Positions 56,665-64,000 of a stretch of 64,000 nucleotides of DNA are shown here, piece by piece; position 1 is the first letter of the stretch; the number at the start of each line of letters is the position of its first letter. Where the stretch lies: contig NW_022985096.1 in assembly GCF_010015585.1 (NCBI RefSeq), positions 33,264-97,263 on the forward strand, written 5' to 3'. The notes under the pieces were generated by a model. The model saw only the letters and a program-made list of their open reading frames with translations, had not been told where the DNA came from and did no database searches. Source of the stretch: Eremomyces bilateralis CBS 781.70 (lineage: Eukaryota > Ascomycota > Dothideomycetes > Eremomycetales > Eremomycetaceae). Position numbers and translations under genes: made by a program.

Positions 56665-57210
56665 CTCTTGGCCACCACTGCCGCCACGATTCACTCCTCG
56701 ACCGCCTCCATTCCAAGGTAGAGGATAGTGATTGTAGGTTAGGGACAATATAGAGTAACTGAGGGGCGGAAAGAAAGTTACAACAGTTATAATCCGGCCG
56801 ACTAAAAAGAAAAAGAGAGACATGTTTCCTAACGGGTAGGCAAATATTGATACCTGTACGTCAAGGGGAAGCCATATCTCAATGACTCCGATACTCCGCG
56901 TATATTCCTTCATGCATGTTTATTCGCCGTGATGCTCGAGCAAAGAACAAATCCGAAATAGTACCATCCTAAAAGCTGCTCCCAACCCAAAAAAGGCCAT
57001 TATCTGCCTGTACTCCTTGGTTCTATCATGGTCATGTGTCGTGGAATCCACTATCTCCTTATAATCATCATCGAGATAGCCTTCTCCATGTGATAGGCAG
57101 TCAAACCAATCCTTATATTGAATAGTAGACATCTTCTTTATTTCCAAGTGCGTTTTTCAATAATCTGCACACAGACGCACATCCCACCGCTGCAATCCCC
57201 ATCGAAAGTA
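56665..57210. other. Intergenic region between the two pseudogenes
   Basis: 546 bp with no coding pattern that I can support. A 75-codon minus-strand frame at 56920-57147 has no recognisable domain. Confidence 0.4.
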
Positions 57211-58097
57211 CATGATGGCCGATTCCGACCCGCCCTAGGCATCACAAGATGCACCCAAGGTCAATGATTGGGAAGGTAAGTTACGAGTATAATCCGTGAA
57301 CCAGGGGTTGAAGTCGAGTACTAACGGAGTTCTTCAGTTGCAGCTACTACAGCTTCGAGGTGATTTCTGATGTAACCATTCGCACTTCTCGGCTGGAGAT
57401 TCGGGCACATTGAATCCTACTTGCGGACAGATCTTCCTGGTTCAAGACCGCGTGCTTGGTATCATCCGCAGAGTTGCGATCCCGCCTTGTTTATTCCTGC
57501 TCCTATACTGGGCTCTCAAAGGACGCTTCTAAGGAAGTAATTGAGCTGTTCTATGATTCGAACTAACTCAAAATCTTCTTCAAATTCATCTATGGGCTAG
57601 GGCTTCCTTTCAAAGCGCCAACAGATGGTGAAAACATCGGAGACGCAGCAATGCTAATCGGGCTAGTGGACCTTCGCACCGTGGCTGACAAGTACGAGGT
57701 CACTAGTCTCCAGCAACGATATTAGGGGGGCATTGCGATGCAGCTCGATTCCTATTGGAACAGAGGGCGACTTTCATCCGCACTCCAGACATCGGTGGGT
57801 GATGGTATTTCTGCAGCGTCCTTGAATGGGCTTTTTTTCTGGGACCTATCGATATTCTGGACCTGCTTGAGGAACTTTATAAATGGGATATCCCTGGGGT
57901 GATGGACAAAGGCCGCTATCCACCAGGTCCACATTCAGACGCTTCCGATACTCGAACTAGAGAAGGATATGCCAGTATACGCAACGGCATACAGGGAACT
58001 ACTGCGTGTGACGGCTATGAACCTGTGAGCAGGATATGCCAGTGTACACCACGGCAAACAGGGAGCTACTGTGTGCGGCGGCTATGAACGCATGAGC
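57211..58097 (+). pseudogene. Decayed BTB/POZ-domain protein gene
   Basis: A possible first exon begins at 57211 (two ATGs) with an early TAG. A GTAAGT-type intron then runs to about 57337. From 57366 one frame reads like a BTB domain: SDVTIRTSRLEIRAH, ILLADRSSWFKTACL, KEVIELFYDSN, LKIFFKFIYGLGLPFKAP, GLVDLRTVADKYEVTSLQQR. In-frame stops are TGA 57411, TAA 57564 and TAG 57723. Later pieces (PIDILDLLEELYKWDIPGVM) need a frame change near 57790. The order (SDVT...HR-type, FKxAC, IYxGLGLP, LADKY) matches fungal BTB proteins. The 3' end carries a 67 bp tandem duplication. All stops can be made by single transitions from sense codons. Confidence 0.7.
57964..58097 (+). repeat. 67-bp tandem duplication
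   Basis: Copies at 57964-58030 and 58031-58097 both start AGGATATGCCAGT and end CTATGAAC...TGAGC. They differ at about ten positions. The unit length is not a multiple of three, so the duplication itself shifts the frame of the BTB relic. Confidence 0.8.
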
Positions 58098-58444
58098 AAG
58101 ACGGAACGGGAAGTCCAACTATCATTGTCGTAGCTAATAGACTGAATTCCAATGTTAGAATGCGAGATCATAGACAGCTTTCGCAACTCTACCTAACTTA
58201 TGTCTTTAATGGTGATCATAGGTGACGGACGCTGTAGAATAAGACATAATAATAGAATAAGACGTCGTTTCAACTTTCAATGGAGTGGTTGGAATCCTTC
58301 GATCTGTGATTGGCTATGAAAAATTTCCCCACATGAGCCTCATTATGTACCAACAGCAACTATGTTCGGGAGCTTCGACTCATCAACGTTGTCTACTCAT
58401 CGCTGATATCTGAGACCGCGATCCATTCGGAGAAAAAGGGCGCG
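58098..58444. promoter_or_regulatory. Upstream region of ILV3
   Basis: 347 bp between the BTB relic and the ILV3 start. It must hold the ILV3 promoter. No Gcn4/CPC1 consensus TGACTCA was noticed. Confidence 0.4.
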
Positions 58445-60322
58445 ATGGTGAGATCAGTTCTTCGGGGAGCCTGTTTCCGGCCATCTCTGGCCAGGGCAGT
58501 TCCAATTGCTCGGAGCATCCAGTAAGTTCCTCCGATTCTCGGAGCTGTTCTGCTCGTCAAGACTGACTTTTGCCGCTATTATCATAGGAGAGCCTCATTC
58601 TCGAGTAGTATACACTACAGAACGTCCGATGACCAGGCCTTGAATAAAATCAGCGGAAATGTCACCTTACCGAAGGCGCAGGGTGCCTCGCAGGCAATGC
58701 TGTATGCCACGGGCTTCACGGAAGCAGATATGCATAAGGCGCAAGTGGGAATCGTGTCCAATTGGTTCTCAGGGAATCCGTGCAACATGCATCTTATGAC
58801 TCTGAACGATAAGGTGAAGGAGGGAGTGCAGAAAGCTGGTCTGATGCCCATGCAGTTCAATACAATTGGCGTCAGCGATGCTATTTCGATGGGGACGAAA
58901 GGGATGAGGTACTCCCTGCAATCCCGAGACGTCATCGCAGACTCGATTGAGACGATGATGTGTGGCCAATGGTACGATTCGAACATCTCAATCCCTGGTT
59001 GCGACAAGAATATGCCGGGTGTGGTCATGGCCATGGGCCGTGTGAATCGACCATCGATCATGGTATATGGAGGCACCATCGCTCCCGGATGCGCGAAGAC
59101 CCGGGAAAACGAGCAGATAGATATCGTCTCCGCATTCCAATCCTACGGACAGTTCCTCTCCGGAGAGATCAATGAGGAATCCCGCTTCGACATTATCCGC
59201 AACGCGTGTCCTGGACAAGGTGCCTGCGGTGGTATGTACACTGCTAACACCATGGCTACCGCAATCGAAACCATCGGCCTTTCGCTCCCGGGCTCGTCCT
59301 CTAACCCTGCCGCATCCGCCGCGAAGCAGCTTGAATGCTTGGCAGCAGGCAGCGCGATTAGGAACCTCCTGAAGGAAGATATCCGACCCAAAGACATCAT
59401 CACCCGCCAGGCGCTTGAAGACGCAATGGTCATCACCATGATCCTCGGTGGCTCCACCAATCTGGTCCTGCATCTCATCGCGATGGCAGATAGCGTGGGC
59501 ATCAAACTCACTATCGACGACTTCCAATCCGTATCCGACCGCACCCCCTATCTCGCCGACCTCAAGCCATCCGGCAAGTACGTCATGGCCGACCTCTTCG
59601 ACCTCGGCGGCACGCCAGCCATCCATAAGTTCCTCCTCAAAGAAGGTTTAATCAGCGGCTCCGGCATCACCGTGACGGGTAAGACACTAAAAGAGAACGT
59701 CGCCAACGCACGCGACCTCCCCTCCGACCAACAAATCATCCGCCCGCTAAGCAACCCCATCAAACCCACTGGACACATCACGATCCTCCGCGGGTCCCTC
59801 GCACCGGGCGGCTCCGTCGGGAAGATCACCGGCAAGGAAGGCACGACGTTCGAAGGCACCGCGAAGGTCTACGACGCCGAAGACGACTTCATCGCGGCGC
59901 TGGAGCGCAACGAGCTGAAGAAGGGTGAGAAGACCATCGTCATCATCCGCTACGAGGGGCCGAAAGGCGGGCCCGGCATGCCTGAGATGTTGAAGCCGTC
60001 GAGCGCGATCATGGGCGCCGGTCTGGGCAACGACGTGGCGCTGATCACGGACGGGCGGTTTAGTGGTGGGAGCCACGGGTTCTTGATCGGACACGTTGTG
60101 CCGGAGGCGCAGGAGGGTGGACCCATCGCGCTGGTGAAGGACGGTGACGTGATCGAGATCAACGCGGAGACGCGAGAGGTGAATCTGAAGGTGGATAAGG
60201 AGGAGCTGGACAGGAGAAGGCAGTTGTGGACGACGCCGAAGTTGAAGTATGAGAAGGGGACGTTGTATAAATATGCGAAGAGCGTCCAGGATGCGAGCCA
60301 TGGCTGCATTACGGATGGCTGA
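58445..60322 (+). CDS. ILV3: Dihydroxy-acid dehydratase, mitochondrial (branched-chain amino acid synthesis)
   Basis: Exons 58445-58521 and 58588-60322 give 603 aa; the 66 nt intron has GTAAGT, CTGAC and TAG. It converts 2,3-dihydroxy-isovalerate and -3-methylvalerate to the 2-keto acids, the third step to Val, Ile and Leu, in mitochondria. Exon 1 plus the start of exon 2 is an Arg/Ser-rich presequence ([20 protein letters not shown]). Iron-sulfur cysteines fit C91 (GNPCN), C164 ([11 protein letters not shown]) and C239 ([16 protein letters not shown]). The C-terminal IlvD blocks [12 protein letters not shown] and [20 protein letters not shown] are intact. Length and order match fungal Ilv3. 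The start ATG is needed because the open frame of exon 2 lacks an N-terminal ATG. Expected Fe-S cofactor and Mg2+; no clustering partners. Confidence 0.95.
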
Positions 60323-60937
60323 GAGGTTGTTTATACATTAGTGCAAAAGCCCTCGGATGCCTACCTTACGGCGTTGAAAAGTTGGTTGAATAGATACTGG
60401 TAACATGCTCTCAGCGTTGTTGACCATCCTGTGAAGACAAAATCCCTACCTTTTGACCTGGCGTCCTTTCCAATGGGCACTGGGTGTTACTGAGGTAGGG
60501 AATATCAAATACATGGACTTTCTATCGGTATTCAGTTCCTCTTGTCTGGTCAAGTTGTAGCTCGTTTACTGACATCCCATGCAATATTGTTCTTTTAACA
60601 TCTATTTGCCATGCGCTTCACAGCCTGTCCAATCCAAGTCATTATATTTCACAAAATTTTATATATAGCTGAAACTGAAATGGTGTCAATGCTTCTTAAT
60701 ATTGAAGAGGGTGGCAAATTCAGTCCTCTATAGGTGAGTGTGCTACAACAACAATACGCTATACATTTTGGGCGGTACAATATGAACGATCCCGTCGCTT
60801 CAAGCGCTTCCAAAGACCGCTAGCTCATGTCCCCAAACGCCATCAATGCTATGCAATGCATTCAATGTACCGGAAACCCATTTCAAACTCCAGTGTTCAT
60901 CAATCATTCGGCTCTTCCTGCCGTCCCTGTCGTTTCG
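60323..60937. other. Convergent 3' intergenic region
   Basis: 615 bp between the ILV3 stop and the end of the small membrane-protein gene. It is AT-rich around 60590-60740. No gene is seen. Confidence 0.4.
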
Positions 60938-61365
60938 TCACTCTTTCTTATACGACTCCATCGCTTTCTCCAGCGCCTCCAACGAATCCCTGTCACCGTA
61001 CGCGTCCATCAACGCGCTGTATTTCTCCGCGACCGGATCAACGCCCTTCTGCTGCATCTTCGCCATGCTGACTTGCTGGCTTCGAACATAGCTTGCGGCG
61101 CCCGCCGCGACGGCGGAGACGGCGAGGACGGGAAGTGCCCTGGATATCCCTAGTCAGTCCGGTTCGGCATCTAGGGCGGTAGGCGGAGTTGAGTTACTCA
61201 CCATCTTGACATACTGCCTGATCGCGAGGCTTTGGCGGCGGTGGCCGCGGCGGAGGAGGGGGCGGAGTAAGCGTTATATCCCTTTGAACTCGACATGGAC
61301 GATATTGGTTCCGGTTGGGGGGAGGCAGTTGCATAGAAGTTCCGGCGGGGTTGGTGCTGGGACAT
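60938..61365 (-). CDS. Small uncharacterised protein with one membrane span, possibly mitochondrial
   Basis: Exons 61365-61202 and 61139-60938 give 121 aa; the 62 nt intron has GTGAGT, CTGAC and CAG and splits a Trp codon. Residues 1-53 are Ser/Ala/Arg-rich without acidic clusters (SQHQPRRNFYATASPQPEP), which could be a mitochondrial presequence. Residues about 55-72 form one hydrophobic segment (ALPVLAVSAVAAGAASYV). The C-terminal 50 residues are a charged helix (DPVAEKYSALMDAYGDRDSL, then EALEKAMESYKKE). I do not recognise the family. The layout suits a small inner-membrane protein. The start is the first ATG in the coding-like frame. Confidence 0.65.
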
Positions 61366-63693
61366 CGTTTTCGGTGGACGACGATTCGTAGGATACTGAG
61401 GGGTTCGAATGGTCGTTGGAGGGGGATTCTTCGTTACGGCGGTCCCCAAGACGCCGTTCTCAAACAATTACGATTGAACGACGAGGAATTGAATGGATGC
61501 AAGAGGCCGCGTGGCTGGAGGACGCGAATTGCAAGAACAGAGGAAAGGAAGTCGCCAAGTATGTTGATCTCGGTCCAAAGGCACGGTTTCAGCAGACAAC
61601 CCGCGGCTGGAGACCCTGGTCGAGCAGTTGATATTGCGGAGGGACTAGGGTTTACATATACTCGGTTGTAAGACTCGCACAATCACAGGGGATGTATACG
61701 ATGGATCAAGTCAGACAATCAAATCGAATCCAAAATTATGCAGATAGAAAGGAATCGCTTTTCTCGGGTAATCAAGGTCATGATAAACACTCTACCAGTC
61801 GATTCTCGTGACGGCATGACCATGAGACGGCTCGGAAACGTCAGGCAACAATGGTACTAGTTGCGGAATCGCCTAGCTGCAGTTCATTTCCACTACAAAA
61901 ATGTCAAACGTGAAACCCCGATTCCCCATCCGAGCATCCGTCACTCGCGTTATGGCGTGTCTCGTGAGAATGGAGGACCCTGGGCCCGATGGGTGGGCTA
62001 AGATGCGGCCACTGGTGACGCGCTGAAGCGGGAACACTAGGATGTGATAGGATGCTGCAGCCTGGAGCACCGCCCAGGCGCCGTTGCTCGGGGCCGACTG
62101 TGACAGCCGGCAAGGTTTGTTCTGAGCGTTTGCCGCTGTCGTCATGGAGCTTGCAGACTGGTGGGCTGTGTTCACGACAAGCCCAAAGCCAAGCAACAAG
62201 ACATGAGGTGGAGGTGGCGTGAGGGGACAAGGACAGGGCGGAGTCGCGGAGAAACCTGAAGGGATGGCGGTAGTGAGGACTGCGGAGAGGAGCTCTTTTC
62301 AGCTCGTGTGACCGAGACGCTTGCCGTTCTTTAAAATTGATGCCAATTAACTCCCTATTCCTGTTAAGAAATCACCATAATCTGAGAGAGGACCCTCTTT
62401 GGTAAAGGGTCAAGACCCAAGATGACCTTTGGGCTTTGGCAAACACCAAGCATCTGGATTTATTCCCGGTAGCGTACGAGAAACCTGAAAATCTCAAGAC
62501 TTTGTTTGGTCTGCAACCTAACCTCATTCCTCTAATTCTGCACTGTGCACCCGACGAGAGCCGCAAAGTGGAGACCTAGAGGCTAACATACTTGAACAAA
62601 AGAAGACTTCAGTTTCTTTCGCAGTTTGCTGTCTGTATCATTCTCGACTCCAACGCGAAGCAGTGCGAAGGGGAAAACATATGGAGGGAGTGCCGCGCCG
62701 GGCCAGGTTGATGATCCAACATGAAATGACTACAAGTCCCGTCTGATGCGTACAAACCATTCCCCAGACTTCGTTTGAATCACGATAGCTGCAGATTCCA
62801 AGTTGTATCTCTCTTCCGCCGTTCATCCTACTTCCTTCTCGATGCCTCTGGGGAATCTCGCCTGAGCGGGCGGGAAATACTATAACACTCAATGGCGGAC
62901 TGCCCGTAAGAAGAGAATGAGGAGGGACTTGACGCTGAAGGACTGGGGTCTTCTATAAGAGGACCGACATTTCAGCAAAGTCTGGAGAACGATGAGGCTT
63001 AAATGAGAACCATAAATGCGCAGAACGAGCAGCGTCGGTTGGCTTCTTCGATAATATTCATATTCGAATATGTTGAACACCTTGATCGCCCTCGCTACTC
63101 TACGTGATGATAGCTCTGGTTGAGATGGCGTGTCTGGCAAGGCATTGAGCGATTCTGACGGTTGACGGCTTTGGTGAATGACTCTATCCTTTTGTCTCTC
63201 CCTAGCCGCTGAACAAATTCTGCCAAAGTCTGAAAGGGGTTTGCGACAGTAACCCGTTTAGCCTTTATCGACGTCTCAATCCCGTCTTGTTCTCTGATCG
63301 TGTACGGCAGAAAGGTGTCATATGCCAAATGCGTTTGCTTGCACCACACTTGACTGTTCACTCGTGACTGTATCATCATAATTTACCTCCACAGCGAAGA
63401 CACGATGGAATTTCAATTTCAATTCATGTCCTATCACTTGTTTTCCTACACTTCCTCCAGACCGTTACTGTTACCGCAAGACACCAATCCGCTGCTCTCT
63501 CAATCATCGCCATCAGTCATGAGAAATTATCGAGTACACTCATATCACACTTAACAAAGCCTCATTCCAACACTCTTACCGCGTCTTCGCGTAGTTCAAC
63601 TCGTTCATATCACCATCTGAACCTCCCACATCTCAGAATCACCCAATACGCGCGTTCAATCAGTCATCTCTCCTCCGTACCCAACCACCAACC
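61366..63693. other. 2.3 kb intergenic region
   Basis: No supported gene. It holds the promoter of the small membrane-protein gene (left) and the leader of the Cys-rich gene (right; CA/CT-rich from 63400). Minus-strand open frames at 61873-62230 have no recognisable domain. Confidence 0.4.
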
Positions 63694-64000
63694 ATGTGCC
63701 GCCCCATTACCTACCACTACTCCTGCGGCTGCATCCACAAACGCGTCCGTCACTGCCTCTCCGGCTGCGCATACCACTCCCACCTTGCGACCTCCCCGGA
63801 ACCGCACCCCCATGTCATCCCCGCGGGCCCGGACCCGCTAGAGCACGTGGACAAGATCGTGCGCGCTGACTTTTGCGCGACATGCGAGCAGTTAGAGGAG
63901 GAGGGGTTCTTCGAGGAGCCGAGGAGGGTGGTATGTGGGTATGTGGAGAGGGTGGGGGATTGGAAGGGGTGGCAGGATTGGAGTTTGAGGGGGAGGCGGG
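63694..64000 (+). CDS. Cys/His-rich fungal protein, 3' end cut by the window edge
   Basis: The frame from the ATG at 63694 is open to the window end (102 codons). It starts MCRPITYHYSCGCIHKRV and continues with CLSGCAYHSH and DFCATCEQLEEEGFFEEPRR. The Cys and His spacing (C-G-C, C-x3-C, C-x2-C) suggests metal binding, but no named zinc-finger family fits. Similar short cysteine-bearing N-termini are frequent in uncharacterised ascomycete proteins. An intron may begin at GTATGT near 63931. The CA-rich leader just before the ATG is typical of fungal start sites. Function unknown. Confidence 0.55.
   Translation, partial: MCRPITYHYSCGCIHKRVRHCLSGCAYHSHLATSPEPHPHVIPAGPDPLEHVDKIVRADFCATCEQLEEEGFFEEPRRVVCGYVERVGDWKGWQDWSLRGRR

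Overview
The window is nuclear DNA of a filamentous ascomycete (Pezizomycotina). Introns are short (45-150 nt) with GTNNGT donors, CTAAC/CTGAC branch motifs and AG acceptors, and the gene families (CRY-DASH, Zn2Cys6 factor, Hsp9/12, Dip5-like permease, GPI-anchored PEBP-like protein, DUF3669) are typical fungal ones. Class level (perhaps Eurotiomycetes) is a guess. No operon, CRISPR array or prophage is present. Exon coordinates come from splice motifs and frame continuity; where exons are joined, the summed length is a multiple of three.

Layout. 0-17 kb is a dense housekeeping block: TMEM115-like Golgi protein (+), SAGA subunit Sgf11 (-), RNase P/MRP subunit Pop1 (-), NDR kinase Dbf2/Sid2 (+), WBP11-like splicing protein (-), Hsp9/12 (-), DJ-1/Hsp31-like protein (-), CRY-DASH (-). 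A 2.9 kb gene-free stretch follows. At 20-27 kb lie glutamate decarboxylase (-), a secreted fasciclin protein with a His-Pro repeat (+) and a Zn2Cys6 factor (-). From 26.9 to 33.4 kb I find no protein gene, only an intron-bearing tRNA-Asn. At 33-43 kb lie a GPI-anchored PEBP-like protein (-), Cdc20 (-) divergent from a Kelch/BTB protein (+), and an NmrA-like protein (+). A 173 bp MITE and a decayed ankyrin-type relic sit at 42.8-44 kb. At 45-51 kb lie an amino acid permease (+), an SDR (+) and mitochondrial 2-methylcitrate dehydratase (-). From 52 to 58 kb is a decay island: a DUF3669 gene, then wrecks of a secreted HExxH metallopeptidase and of a BTB protein with a 67 bp tandem duplication. 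Mitochondrial Ilv3 (+), a small single-span membrane protein (-) and a truncated Cys-rich gene (+) end the window.

Functional links are loose. Hsp9/12 and DJ-1/Hsp31 are neighbouring stress genes, and three perfect CRE palindromes (TGACGTCA) lie in their upstream regions. Dbf2/Sid2 and Cdc20 both act in mitotic exit but are 27 kb apart. Ilv3 and PrpD are unrelated mitochondrial metabolic enzymes. No gene cluster or new defence or biosynthetic system is supported. The most notable items are the tRNA-Asn with a 6 nt intron, the MITE, the pair of decayed genes, and several unusual splicing units (25 nt micro-exon, GC-AG intron, stop-free 3n intron).
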